Source of the DNA: Natronospirales bacterium
Lineage (GTDB): Bacteria > Pseudomonadota > Gammaproteobacteria > Natronospirales > REEB76
Direction of reading: 5' to 3'
Assembly (NCBI GenBank): GCA_021816765.1
Contig: JAKAXB010000003.1
Coordinates: 36,074-100,073, forward strand
DNA length: 64,000 bases
Both the position numbers and the translations under genes were made by a program. The notes beneath the pieces are model-generated. The model was given only the letters and a program-made list of their open reading frames with translations, was not told the DNA's origin and ran no database searches. Below are positions 19,252-28,198 of the stretch, piece after piece (the first letter of the stretch is position 1; every line of letters starts with the position of its first letter).

Positions 19252-20100
19252 ATGCCACCCGCTCTCATTGATATCGGCGCAAATCTCACCCACGACAGCT
19301 TTGATACCGACCGTGAGGCGGTGATTCAGCGTGCCCAGGCGGTGGGGGTGGCAGGCTTCATCGTCACCGGCAGCGATGTGGAACACAGCCGCAAGGCATT
19401 GGAGCTCTGCCAAGGTTGGCCTAAGGTGCTGTTTTGCACCGCTGGCACCCACCCGCATCATGCGAAAGATTTCGATACTGAGACACCGACAAGGCTGCGT
19501 GAGCTGCTTGCAAATGCCGAAATGGTGGCCGTGGGTGAATGCGGTCTGGACTATTTCAGAAATTTTTCTCCACAGGCGGCGCAATTGGCATGTTTTGAAG
19601 CACAATTGCAACTTGCGGTGGAAACCGGCAAGCCGGTATTCCTGCACCAGCGGGATGCGCATACAGATTTCATGACTATCCTGAAACGTTACCGGAATCG
19701 CTTAAACGCCGGCGTGCTGCATTGTTTCACCGGCAATGAAGCGGAATTGCAGGATTATCTGTCGCTGGATCTGCATATCGGGATCACCGGCTGGATCTGC
19801 GATGAACGCCGCGGCAGACACCTGCGCGAGCTCGTAAAACAAATTCCTGAAGACCGGCTGATGCTGGAAACCGATGCACCCTATCTTTTGCCGCGTGACA
19901 TTCAGCCACGCCCCGCCCATCATCGCAACGAACCCATGTGCCTGACACATATTTGTGAGACAGTTGCGGCTTGTATAGGCAAGCCGAGCGCGCAGCTTGC
20001 CGCTGAAACCACGGCTAATGCACAGCGTTTCTTCGGCCTGCCGCCGGTTAAGCTAAAATTAATACACACGCCTAAAGTCGCAACCTGGAGTTGTGAATGA
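19252..20100 (+). CDS. tatD: TatD family 3'-5' DNase/deoxyribonuclease
   Basis: A 282-residue metal-dependent TIM-barrel hydrolase close to E. coli TatD itself rather than YcfH or YjjV: DIGANLTHDSFDTDR at the start, AGTHPHHAKDF, GECGLDYFRNFSPQ with the metal-bridging glutamate, HCFTGNEAEL, and GITGWICDERRG, ETDAPYLLPRDI at the end. TatD removes nucleotides 3' to 5' from single-stranded and damaged DNA. It overlaps the M20 peptidase gene by four bases (ATGA). Confidence 0.95.
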   Translation: MPPALIDIGANLTHDSFDTDREAVIQRAQAVGVAGFIVTGSDVEHSRKALELCQGWPKVLFCTAGTHPHHAKDFDTETPTRLRELLANAEMVAVGECGLDYFRNFSPQAAQLACFEAQLQLAVETGKPVFLHQRDAHTDFMTILKRYRNRLNAGVLHCFTGNEAELQDYLSLDLHIGITGWICDERRGRHLRELVKQIPEDRLMLETDAPYLLPRDIQPRPAHHRNEPMCLTHICETVAACIGKPSAQLAAETTANAQRFFGLPPVKLKLIHTPKVATWSCE

Positions 20101-21506
20101 ATACTGAAAAAATCAAAAACTTTGTGGATACAACCTGGGATAGCTCCATCCTTCCGGTGCTCCAGGACTACATCCGCATCCCCAACAAATCGGTGATCTT
20201 CGACCGCCAGTGGCAGCCGCATGGTTACATGGAGAAAGCCGTGCAGCTGGCCGCCAACTGGTGCCGCGGGCATGCGGTTAACGGCATGCAGCTGGAAATC
20301 ATGCGGCTCGAAGGCCGCACACCGCTGTTGTTCATCGAGGTTCCCGGCAGTGGCAAGGACACGGTGCTGCTGTACGGACATCTGGACAAGCAGCCGGAAT
20401 TCAGCGGCTGGGAATCCGGCCTGGATCCCTGGACGCCGGTGCGTCGCGGCGACAAACTCTATGGACGCGGCGGCGCCGACGACGGTTACGCGGTGTTCTC
20501 CTCACTCACCGCCATTCGCGCCCTGCAGGAACAGAACATTCCTCACGCCCGCTGCGTACTGGTGATCGAATGCTGCGAGGAGTCCGGCAGTTTCGATCTG
20601 CCTTTCCATATCCAGCAACTCGGCTCGCGTCTCGGCGACGTGAGTCTGGTGGTATGCCTGGATGCGGAATGCGGCAACTACGACCAGCTTTGGACCACCA
20701 CCACCCTGCGCGGCAATCTGGTGGGCACGTTGACGGCGGACGTGCTCACGGAAGGCGTGCATTCCGGCGCCGCCAGCGGCATCGTGCCATCCAGTTTCCG
20801 TATCCTGCGCACCTTGCTGGAGCGCGTGGAGAACAACGTCACCGGTGCCACCAAGGTCAAAAGCCTCAAACCTATCATCCCCGCACAGCGCCGCCAGCAG
20901 ATCCGCCGCGCAGCGAAGGTGCTGGGCAAGAGCATATACGGCAAATTCCCCATGGTGAAAGGCATACAGCCTCTGTCCCGCGATCCGGTGAAACTCATAA
21001 CCGACAACACCTGGGGCGCGACGCTCTCCGTCACCGGCGCCGATGGCATGCCGGCGCTGGCCGATGCCGGCAACGTGCTGCGGCCGTGCACCGCGTTGAA
21101 ACTCTCGTTCCGCCTGCCGCCCACGGCCGATGCGCGCAAAGTCAGCGCCGAGGTGAAACGTCTGCTGGAGAAGAGTCCACCCTACCAAGCGCGGGTAAAG
21201 TTCAACGTGGAATCCGCCATGGGCGGCTGGAATGCCCCGGCGGTGGCAGGCTGGCTGGAAACTTCCATGCGCAACGCTTCGAAAAGCTTCTTCGGCGCGG
21301 ACGCCATGTACATGGGTACCGGCGGCAGCATCCCCTTCATGGGTATGCTCGGCAAGAAATTCCCCAAGGCCCAGTTCCTGGTAACCGGTCTATTAGGCCC
21401 GCATTCCAACGCCCACGGGCCCAACGAGTTCCTGCACATCCCGACGGCCAAAAAATTGACGGCCTGTGTCGCGCAAGTGCTCGCTGATCACCGGCAGCGT
21501 AAATAA
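20097..21506 (+). CDS. M20 family metallopeptidase (dipeptidase type)
   Basis: A 469-residue zinc peptidase. The first metal ligand is in LLYGHLDKQPEF (HxD) near residue 98, the bridging aspartate in RGGADDGYAVFSS near 126, the catalytic glutamate pair in VIECCEESGS near 160, and later ligands in CLDAECGNYD and GPHSNAHGPNEF near the end. The lid or dimerisation domain lies between about 195 and 375. The pattern fits M20 dipeptidases acting on small peptides in the cytosol. It is coupled to tatD by a four-base overlap; the link between the two jobs is unclear. Confidence 0.9.
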   Translation: MNTEKIKNFVDTTWDSSILPVLQDYIRIPNKSVIFDRQWQPHGYMEKAVQLAANWCRGHAVNGMQLEIMRLEGRTPLLFIEVPGSGKDTVLLYGHLDKQPEFSGWESGLDPWTPVRRGDKLYGRGGADDGYAVFSSLTAIRALQEQNIPHARCVLVIECCEESGSFDLPFHIQQLGSRLGDVSLVVCLDAECGNYDQLWTTTTLRGNLVGTLTADVLTEGVHSGAASGIVPSSFRILRTLLERVENNVTGATKVKSLKPIIPAQRRQQIRRAAKVLGKSIYGKFPMVKGIQPLSRDPVKLITDNTWGATLSVTGADGMPALADAGNVLRPCTALKLSFRLPPTADARKVSAEVKRLLEKSPPYQARVKFNVESAMGGWNAPAVAGWLETSMRNASKSFFGADAMYMGTGGSIPFMGMLGKKFPKAQFLVTGLLGPHSNAHGPNEFLHIPTAKKLTACVAQVLADHRQRK

Positions 21507-21588
21507 AACTGACGATTATAAATTTCACGTCGACAAAAGAATGGATATTGAGCTAGTTTTAGTGTTGTACGCATTTAACTGCCGAACG

Positions 21589-21610
21589 GCTGCTTCCGAC
21601 CCAAAGCAGC
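21589..21610. repeat. Small hairpin next to accessory genes
   Basis: GCTGCTT at 21589-21595 and AAGCAGC at 21604-21610 form a perfect 7-bp stem with the loop CCGACCCA. It lies in the 175-base convergent gap between the M20 peptidase and the ankyrin gene. There is no T-tract, so it is not a standard terminator. It resembles small stem-loops I have seen beside accessory genes in proteobacteria, but I cannot name a family. Confidence 0.4.
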
Positions 21611-21681
21611 ATCTCAAGCTTACATTCTAATAACTACCGATTAACTGTCTATTGAACTGGGAGCAGTCCACATGACAGGAA

Positions 21682-22485
21682 CTAATTGGAAGACTGGAGT
21701 ACGTGACAGGTAAGGTGTTGAATCAAACTAGTAGGCAAGCCCGAACTGACGCCGATATCTGAGATGGTGCGCTTGGGTAAATGATAGTCTTTGGCATTGT
21801 CGGCGAGTCGCCGATCTTCCAAGCAAGGATCTGCGCCGTGATCAAGAAAGCCTTGGATGATATCCCCATCTCCGTCAACGACAGCTGTGATAAACGGATC
21901 CGCACCGTGCGTCCTCAGCTGGCGCATCGGATTTGCGCCATGTCGTAGCAGCACTTTTACCATGGCCAAATCGTCGCAGTCGATAGCCATGTAGATCGCG
22001 GGTCCAGTTTGTTTGGCCTCATTGTTCATGAGGCCGGCAGCCTGCAGCCCTTTGACAGCTTTCTGGCCAATTTGGGGGTCGTTTGCCAATTGTTCTACGC
22101 TGCGGTTGTAAAACGCCGACTTCAGCGGCGGGACCAGAGCCGAGCCGTCGGCTTTGGCACCATCGTCCAGCAACGCATCCACGACATCCGTCCGTCCTAC
22201 CAACACAGCCTCGTTCATCGCCAGTTGTCGCCATCGTTTGATGTTTTCCGCATTCATGCCAGTAAGTGCCTTGCGTACTGCCGCAGTCTTACCGTCTATC
22301 GCATCGACCATGATCGATGATATGGCAGGTGGAACGGCATAAAGATCTAGTTGCCACATTCGGCGCGCAAGCGACCGTTCCGAATGGCAGAGGTTCAGAG
22401 TTGACTGTTGCATGCTGGTCGCGGCGAAGGCAGGTGCTATGCAACAGAGCATCAACAATCCAGACAGTTTCAGGGTCGAGCTCAC
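21682..22485 (-). CDS. Secreted ankyrin-repeat protein
   Basis: A protein of about 267 residues with a signal peptide (STLKLSGLLMLCCIAPAFA) and at least three ankyrin-like units: NEAVLVGRTDVVDALLDDGAK, YMAIDCDDLAMVKVLLRHGA, and FITAVVDGDGDIIQGFLDHGA. The start is uncertain: GTG at 22485 puts the signal peptide at the N-terminus, while a TTG at 22512 adds nine polar residues. Ankyrin proteins with signal peptides often act in the periplasm, e.g. near catalases, or are exported. Base composition is slightly more AT-rich than the tatD side. Confidence 0.75.
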   Translation of the reverse strand: MSSTLKLSGLLMLCCIAPAFAATSMQQSTLNLCHSERSLARRMWQLDLYAVPPAISSIMVDAIDGKTAAVRKALTGMNAENIKRWRQLAMNEAVLVGRTDVVDALLDDGAKADGSALVPPLKSAFYNRSVEQLANDPQIGQKAVKGLQAAGLMNNEAKQTGPAIYMAIDCDDLAMVKVLLRHGANPMRQLRTHGADPFITAVVDGDGDIIQGFLDHGADPCLEDRRLADNAKDYHLPKRTISDIGVSSGLPTSLIQHLTCHVLQSSN

Positions 22486-22573
22486 AATGTCGCCATCATT
22501 GTCGTTACACAACCAATTTTAGAAATATTCATGTCTGCTTTTGGGCGTTAGCTGCCATTCAGTTACATATATT

Positions 22574-23179
22574 TTAAGAACTTAACGCCAGCGTTTCCTT
22601 TCCCTGTGGCACGCCGGCGGCCTCGCACAAGTGCGACCAGATGATTTCCAACTGCACGTCCAATTCCGGTTCCGGGGTCTTCTTCGGGCGGCGCAGCGGT
22701 TTGGCAAACTCCGCCAGCAATTCCACGCCTTCGGGACGCCCTTTGGGAAAGTGCGCATGCCGGGTGAAGATGATGCGCGGTTCGATAGTCAGCCCCGGCA
22801 CCAGCGTGCGTATCGCCAGGGTTTGATTCTGCATGAGATGCAACGGATTGCGAAAGTTGAACCGCCGATGCCGGCTGATGGCGGTCCATTGATCCATTTT
22901 CTCCGCGCCGAAGATCGCACCCTCCGCGTCACGCAGTATCAGTACATAGAGCCGGCCATCGCGCAGCAACAACGCATCAATGCCGATATGGCCCCCTATC
23001 CCATCGGGCAAAACCACATTACGCAGCAGCCGGTCGGAGATGTTTCTTAGAGTCGCCAGCACTCGCCGGCGTGGTGCTGTCAGGCGCAACCAGATGAACA
23101 ATGCCATCAACCCAGCCATCAGAAATGCGGCCGGCACCACCAGCAGCCAAAACCAGCCGTCGTCAAACCAACGATGCAT
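22574..23179 (-). CDS. Membrane-anchored NERD-like protein with degenerate active site
   Basis: A 201-residue protein with one N-terminal transmembrane helix (FWLLVVPAAFLMAGLMALFIWL) followed by a domain shaped like NERD (nuclease-related): LRNVVLPDGIGGHIGIDALLLRDGRLYVLIL. In active members the second strand carries an ExK; here it reads ILRDAEG, so the catalytic glutamate and lysine appear to be missing. ATG at 23179 is preferred over the GTG three codons earlier because AAGAG then sits at a usable distance. Function unknown. Confidence 0.65.
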   Translation of the reverse strand: MHRWFDDGWFWLLVVPAAFLMAGLMALFIWLRLTAPRRRVLATLRNISDRLLRNVVLPDGIGGHIGIDALLLRDGRLYVLILRDAEGAIFGAEKMDQWTAISRHRRFNFRNPLHLMQNQTLAIRTLVPGLTIEPRIIFTRHAHFPKGRPEGVELLAEFAKPLRRPKKTPEPELDVQLEIIWSHLCEAAGVPQGKETLALSS

Positions 23180-23281
23180 GTGGAACACTCTTGCCTGAGT
23201 TTGTGGATTTATTGCGTAGCGGCCGGATAATCATTTTCGACCCGGCTATTTTAGCTTAGTCCGTGGGGACTCTGGAATCAG

Positions 23282-23587
23282 CTAGAAGCGAATGCGCCCC
23301 AGGAGAATGTCACGGAACATGACCCAATCGCCCATGAAACTGTAGAAAGGATGGGTGAACGTCGCGGGACGGTTATGCTCGAAGAAGAAATGGCCTATCC
23401 AGGCGAATCCATAGCCGAAGAGCGGTATCAGGATGATTCCCCACCACCAGTGGGTAATCAATACAAAGATGAGCGTCAACAGCACCAGGCAACTTCCGAT
23501 GAAATGCAGGCGCCGGCAGGTCCGATTGCTGTGTTCGCCCAGATAGAAAGGATAGAACTCACGAAAATTTGCAAAGCGTCCAGACAT
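23282..23587 (-). CDS. Mpo1-like (DUF962) membrane protein
   Basis: A 101-residue protein with FREFYPFYLGEHSNRTCRRLHFIG at the N-terminus, the signature of the DUF962/YGL010w family, two or three membrane helices, and GHFFFEHNRPATFTHPFYSF. The yeast member Mpo1 is an Fe(II) dioxygenase of phytosphingosine alpha-oxidation, so the histidines may bind iron. The start at 23587 is set by AGGAGG seven bases upstream. It directly follows the SirB2-like gene. Confidence 0.87.
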   Translation of the reverse strand: MSGRFANFREFYPFYLGEHSNRTCRRLHFIGSCLVLLTLIFVLITHWWWGIILIPLFGYGFAWIGHFFFEHNRPATFTHPFYSFMGDWVMFRDILLGRIRF

Positions 23588-23611
23588 GGGGACCTCCTGC
23601 GGCCGGTGCAT

Positions 23612-24007
23612 TCAACCGGCAAGCGCGAATATGCCGCGAGGATCGTGCAATATGGCAATGCTGACAATAAAAGCAAACAGCAGGATGGCGGCGCCAAACA
23701 AGCCCAGTTTCAGCCAGCGCGGGCGGCGGAGCCGGAAAGCCAGCACCCCCAGTACGATATAACCGATCACGCACAGCAACTTCACGCCCAGCCAGGTGAT
23801 GTGCAGCGGGTTGAGCCGCAGCATGATGGCCAGCCACACGCCCAAGGCCAGCAGTAGCGTATCCACCACGTGAGGAAGAATTTTCCACACGCGATGGGTC
23901 AAAGGTCTTGCGGCTACCAGCGTGAAAGCACCGCGCAGCACAAACAAGAAGATACTCAAGCCCGCGAATACCACATGCGCCAGTTTTGCATCGAAATAAA
24001 ACATCAT
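23612..24007 (-). CDS. SirB2 family membrane protein
   Basis: A 131-residue protein with four hydrophobic helices: AKLAHVVFAGLSIFLFVLRG, VDTLLLALGVWLAIMLRL, WLGVKLLCVIGYIVLGVLAF and LFGAAILLFAFIVSIAILH. The HxxxxxLSxxLFxxRG and KxxPHxVDTLLL blocks are those of SirB2/invasion regulator-type proteins, whose biochemical role is not known. I start at MMFYFDAKLAH (24007). It is divergent from the SUF operon with about 140 bases between. Confidence 0.87.
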   Translation of the reverse strand: MMFYFDAKLAHVVFAGLSIFLFVLRGAFTLVAARPLTHRVWKILPHVVDTLLLALGVWLAIMLRLNPLHITWLGVKLLCVIGYIVLGVLAFRLRRPRWLKLGLFGAAILLFAFIVSIAILHDPRGIFALAG

Positions 24008-24101
24008 CGGTTGAACCTTTGTCCTGCGGCACGTAAGGATCAAGCATGCCCCTCACGGGTCGGTCCCGATGGCAGCGATTTCCTGCGGCTTCCAACCGCT
24101 G

Positions 24102-24128
24102 CATAATAGGACTAAAATGGTCCCAATT
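24102..24128 (+). promoter_or_regulatory. SUF operon promoter with IscR-like operator
   Basis: A -10-like CATAAT (24102-24107) overlaps GACTAAAATGGTC (24109-24121), which differs at one position from the IscR type-1 core GACTRWWWYAGTC. The flanks match poorly. It lies about 22 bases before the regulator's start. The regulator is an Rrf2 protein of the IscR superfamily, so autoregulation at this site is the simplest reading. The -35 is not convincing. Confidence 0.5.
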
Positions 24129-24149
24129 GAAGCAACCCGGTCCGCACCC

Positions 24150-24617
24150 ATGTTGCGCCTCAGCAAACTCACGGATTACGGCACGGTGGTGCTGGCCCAG
24201 ATGGCCCGCGACCCTGGTACGGTACACACCGCCACGGATCTAGCCAGCGCCACCCGCGTGGCGCTGCCCACGGTCAGTAAACTCCTCAAGCTCTTTGCCC
24301 GGGCGGGGTTGGTCACCTCCTACCGCGGTGCCCGCGGTGGCTACACCCTGGCGCGTCCGCCGCGTGCCATTACCGCGGTGCAGATCATAGACGCGGTGGA
24401 AGGACCAGTAGCCATTACCCAGTGCAGCCTTGATCACTCGCATTGCAGCATCGAGATGGTATGCGGCGTGGGCCACAATTGGCAGCGTATCAGTCTCGCC
24501 ATCCGCGATGCCCTCAAGAGCGTAACGCTGGCGCAGCTGGCACGGCCGGTAACCTTCAGCACGCCGCTCGTGGATCTGAGCTCGGCGATCATCCACGAGC
24601 GAGAGCGCCATACATGA
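24150..24617 (+). CDS. Rrf2-type SUF system regulator
   Basis: A 155-residue winged-helix regulator: [19 protein letters not shown], then the recognition helix [17 protein letters not shown] and wing [13 protein letters not shown]. Cysteines likely to bind a [2Fe-2S] cluster are in [14 protein letters not shown] near residues 91-104. This matches the SUF-associated regulator subfamily, related to IscR. I start at 24150 because the family begins [10 protein letters not shown]; the frame is open 27 codons further. It overlaps sufB by four bases (ATGA), placing it at the head of the operon, presumably to set SUF expression by cluster demand. Confidence 0.92.
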   Translation: MLRLSKLTDYGTVVLAQMARDPGTVHTATDLASATRVALPTVSKLLKLFARAGLVTSYRGARGGYTLARPPRAITAVQIIDAVEGPVAITQCSLDHSHCSIEMVCGVGHNWQRISLAIRDALKSVTLAQLARPVTFSTPLVDLSSAIIHERERHT

Positions 24618-26080
24618 ACGAGGCAGCCCCCGTGGTCACGAAAACCAGCGACGTGGAGAACCTGGTACGCAGCGAATACCGCCACGGCTTCGTCACCGAT
24701 ATTGAAGCCGACACGGTGGCGCCCGGCCTGAGCGAAGACGTGATCCGCCTCATCTCCGTCAAGAAGAACGAACCGCAGTTCATGCTGGACTGGCGCCTCA
24801 AGGCTTTTCGCCACTGGCTCACCCTGGAGGAACCGCATTGGGCGCATGTGCGGCATCCACCCATTGATTACCAGGCCATCTCCTACTACTCCGCGCCGAA
24901 ATCAAAAAAAAATGCGCCCAAGAGTCTCGACGAGGTGGATCCCAAACTGTTGGAAACCTATGAAAAGCTGGGTGTACCGCTGCACGAGCGCGCCAAGCTC
25001 GCTGGTGTGGCCGTGGATGCGGTCTTCGACAGCGTTTCCGTGGCCACCACCTTCCGCAAGAAACTGGCGGAAGCCGGCATCATCTTCTGCGCGTTCTCTG
25101 AAGCCGTGAAGAGCCATCCGGAACTGGTGGAAAAATACCTGGGTTCCGTGGTGCCCTACTCCGACAATTTCTTCGCCACCCTCAACTCAGCGGTATTTAC
25201 CGACGGCTCCTTCGTTTTCATTCCCAGAGACGTACGTTGTCCCATGGAACTGTCCACTTATTTCCGCATCAACGCTGCCAACACCGGCCAATTCGAGCGC
25301 ACCTTGATCGTCGCGGAGGAAGGTGCCTATGTAAGTTACCTGGAAGGCTGCACTGCGCCCATGCGTGACGAAAACCAGTTGCATGCCGCGGTGGTGGAGC
25401 TCATTGCGCTGGAAGGCGCACAGATCAAATACTCCACGGTACAGAACTGGTATCCCGGCGATGAAAACGGGGTCGGCGGCATTTATAATTTCGTCACCAA
25501 GCGCGGCGAATGCCGCGGAGCCGATTCAAGAATTTCCTGGACACAGGTGGAGACCGGCTCGGCCATTACCTGGAAATACCCCAGTGTGTTGCTACGTGGC
25601 GACAACTCCATCGGGGAATTCTACTCGGTGGCGGTGGCCAACCATTACCAGCAGGCGGATACCGGCACCAAGATGATCCATATCGGCAGAAACACCAGGA
25701 GCACCATCGTCTCCAAGGGCATCTCCGCCGGTCACGGACAGAACAGTTACCGTGGCTTGGTCAAAGTATTGGCAAAAGCCGAGAACGCGCGCAACCACAC
25801 CCAATGCGACTCACTGCTCATGAGCGACCGCTGCGGCGCCCACACTTTCCCTTATATGGAAGTGAAGAATCCTACGGCAAAAGTGGAACACGAAGCCACC
25901 ACCTCCAGGATCAGCGATGATCAGCTGTTCTATTGCCGCAGCCGCGGCGTTTCTACGGAGGACGCCGTCAATATGATCGTGAGCGGCTTCTGCAAGGACG
26001 TGTTCAAGGAACTGCCCATGGAGTTCGCGGTAGAGGCACAGCGCCTTTTGGCGGTAACGCTGGAAGGAACGGTGGGATAA
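24614..26080 (+). CDS. sufB: Fe-S cluster assembly protein SufB
   Basis: The 488-residue scaffold subunit of the SufBCD complex that builds Fe-S clusters and receives sulfur from SufS. Family blocks are present: [32 protein letters not shown], the beta-helix core [18 protein letters not shown], and [20 protein letters not shown] with the conserved cysteine near the C-terminus. The start overlaps the regulator's stop as ATGA; the longer open frame upstream is in another gene's space. 46 bases separate it from sufC. Confidence 0.97.
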   Translation: MNEAAPVVTKTSDVENLVRSEYRHGFVTDIEADTVAPGLSEDVIRLISVKKNEPQFMLDWRLKAFRHWLTLEEPHWAHVRHPPIDYQAISYYSAPKSKKNAPKSLDEVDPKLLETYEKLGVPLHERAKLAGVAVDAVFDSVSVATTFRKKLAEAGIIFCAFSEAVKSHPELVEKYLGSVVPYSDNFFATLNSAVFTDGSFVFIPRDVRCPMELSTYFRINAANTGQFERTLIVAEEGAYVSYLEGCTAPMRDENQLHAAVVELIALEGAQIKYSTVQNWYPGDENGVGGIYNFVTKRGECRGADSRISWTQVETGSAITWKYPSVLLRGDNSIGEFYSVAVANHYQQADTGTKMIHIGRNTRSTIVSKGISAGHGQNSYRGLVKVLAKAENARNHTQCDSLLMSDRCGAHTFPYMEVKNPTAKVEHEATTSRISDDQLFYCRSRGVSTEDAVNMIVSGFCKDVFKELPMEFAVEAQRLLAVTLEGTVG

Positions 26081-26126
26081 GCGGTGCGGCATACTGCACA
26101 AAGAGAAAATCAATCTGGAAACATTT

Positions 26127-26879
26127 ATGCTGAGCATCAAGAATCTGCATGCCAAGGTCGAAGACCGCGAAATCCTCAGAGGCCTTGATCTTGAGGTCAA
26201 AGCCGGGGAAATCCATGCAATCATGGGCCCCAACGGCTCCGGCAAGAGCACCCTCGCCTACATCCTCGCCGGCCGCGAAGGTTATGCAGTCACCAACGGC
26301 AGTGTCACCTACCTCGGCAAGGACTTGTTGGCCATGCCGCCTGAAGAACGCGCCCGCGAAGGCCTGTTCCTGGCTTTCCAGTATCCGGTGGAAATCCCCG
26401 GCGTCAACAACGTCTATCTCCTCAAGGCCGCCTATAACGCCATCCGCAAGCACCGCGGTGAGGAAGAGCTGGATGCGGTGGATTTTCTGGCCTTGGTTAG
26501 AACCAGAATGCAACTCATGGAGATGGATGCCGGCATGCTCAGCCGCGCCGTGAACGAGGGCTTTTCCGGCGGCGAAAAAAAGCGCAATGAGATCCTGCAG
26601 ATGCTGGTGCTGGAACCGAAACTCGCGTTGCTGGATGAAACCGATTCGGGTCTCGACATTGATGCCCTCAAGGTGGTAGCCAAGGGTATCAACAAACTGC
26701 GCAGCCCGGAGCGCGCCATACTCATGATTACCCATTACCAGCGGCTGCTGGATTATATCGAACCGGATTTTGTGCATGTGCTGGCCGGCGGCCGCATCCT
26801 CAAGTCCGGTGACAGGAAACTGGCCCTGGAACTGGAACGGCGCGGTTATGACTGGGTGCTGGCTGAGGCAGCGGCATGA
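26127..26879 (+). CDS. sufC: Fe-S cluster assembly ATPase SufC
   Basis: A 250-residue ABC-type ATPase that drives conformational change in SufB-SufD. Walker A is MGPNGSGKSTLAYIL near residue 33, the signature FSGGEKKRNEILQML near 150, and LLDETDSGLDIDALK near 174 gives Walker B with the SufC-specific DETDSGLD. The length matches E. coli SufC (248). It ends in an ATGA overlap with sufD. Confidence 0.97.
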   Translation: MLSIKNLHAKVEDREILRGLDLEVKAGEIHAIMGPNGSGKSTLAYILAGREGYAVTNGSVTYLGKDLLAMPPEERAREGLFLAFQYPVEIPGVNNVYLLKAAYNAIRKHRGEEELDAVDFLALVRTRMQLMEMDAGMLSRAVNEGFSGGEKKRNEILQMLVLEPKLALLDETDSGLDIDALKVVAKGINKLRSPERAILMITHYQRLLDYIEPDFVHVLAGGRILKSGDRKLALELERRGYDWVLAEAAA

Positions 26880-28198
26880 ATGCAATGAGTACAGCCATCC
26901 GCCCGTATGCCGAGGGCTTCAAGAGCCTTGAACCGGCGCTCACACGCAGCGCGCCCGCATGGCTCACGGCCTTGCGTCGCGAAGCCTTTGCGCGCTTCGC
27001 CAACCGCGGTTTCCCCGGTGAGCGTGAGGAAGACTGGAAATATACCAGCACCCGGCCGCTGGAAAAGCGCGGGTTCGCTCCAAGCCTGACCGCGTCAGGC
27101 GCCATGGATGCGGACGTAATCGAACCGGTATTCCTGCGGGAGATGCCGGTGCATACGCTGATTTTCATAAATGGTCGGCATACGCCGGCGCTCGGTACGG
27201 ACGGGCCTGACATCGCCGGCCTGCACATCACCAGCCTGGCTAAAGCTCTGCAACAGGCGACAGACAAGCTGCAAGCATATTTCGCTCCCGTATCAGCATG
27301 GAGTGATGACCCGTTCACCGCCCTGAACACGGCATTTCTGCAGGATGGCGTCATCATCGAGATTGATGACGGCATGCGGCTGGAACAGCCCCTGCAGTTG
27401 ATATTCCTGTCCACCAAACAGGCCCAGCCCGGTGCCTGCCACCCGCGCATCCTGGTACGTCTCGGCAGGCATGCTCATGCGACGCTCCTGGAAACCTATC
27501 ATGGTCTTGAAGAAGCGGCCAACCTCACCAACGGTTATACACAGATTCATCTCGGCGAAAACGCGCAACTCGAACATCTGCGGGTGCAACGGGAAAGCGC
27601 AGAGGACTTCCACGTGAGCCGCGTGCGGGTCGCCCAGCAGCAGGGCAGTCGCTATGTTTCCCACACGCTCAACCTCGGGGGCCTGTGGGTGCGCACTGAC
27701 CTGAGCACGCGTCTGGAAGCACCAGAAGCCGAAGCGGTATTCAACGGCCTGTACTGGACGGATCAGGGCCGGCACGTGGACAACCACACTCGTATTGACC
27801 ACCTGGCACCCGGCACACGCAGCGATGAGTTGTACCGCGGCATCATCGGCGGCCACAGTCGTGCCGTGTTCAACGGCAAGGTGGTAGTGGCGAAACACGC
27901 GGTGAAAACCGATGCGGCCCAGATCAATAACAACCTGCTGTTGTCGCGACAGGCGGAAATAGATACCAAGCCGGAATTGGAAATCTATGCCGACGACGTG
28001 AAATGCAGTCACGGAGCCAGCATTGGCCAGTTGGATGAGCAGGCCCTGTTCTACCTGCGTTCCCGCGGACTCGATCCGGAAACAGCTCGCAGCCTGCTGA
28101 TCGGTGCATTCGCTCATGCGGTACTGGATCGCATTGCGACACCGGAACTGCAGGCGTTTGCACGCCGCCAATTGGCTGCTGTGATGCAACCGTCATGA
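26876..28198 (+). CDS. sufD: Fe-S cluster assembly protein SufD
   Basis: A 440-residue partner of SufB and SufC; in E. coli it is needed for iron entry into the complex. The family N-terminus RFANRGFPGEREEDWKYTS and beta-helix repeats are present, and the C-terminus holds DDVKCSHGASIGQLDEQALFYLRSRG, the block shared with SufB. Overlaps by four bases at both ends with sufC and sufS, consistent with tight translational coupling. Confidence 0.96.
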   Translation: MNAMSTAIRPYAEGFKSLEPALTRSAPAWLTALRREAFARFANRGFPGEREEDWKYTSTRPLEKRGFAPSLTASGAMDADVIEPVFLREMPVHTLIFINGRHTPALGTDGPDIAGLHITSLAKALQQATDKLQAYFAPVSAWSDDPFTALNTAFLQDGVIIEIDDGMRLEQPLQLIFLSTKQAQPGACHPRILVRLGRHAHATLLETYHGLEEAANLTNGYTQIHLGENAQLEHLRVQRESAEDFHVSRVRVAQQQGSRYVSHTLNLGGLWVRTDLSTRLEAPEAEAVFNGLYWTDQGRHVDNHTRIDHLAPGTRSDELYRGIIGGHSRAVFNGKVVVAKHAVKTDAAQINNNLLLSRQAEIDTKPELEIYADDVKCSHGASIGQLDEQALFYLRSRGLDPETARSLLIGAFAHAVLDRIATPELQAFARRQLAAVMQPS

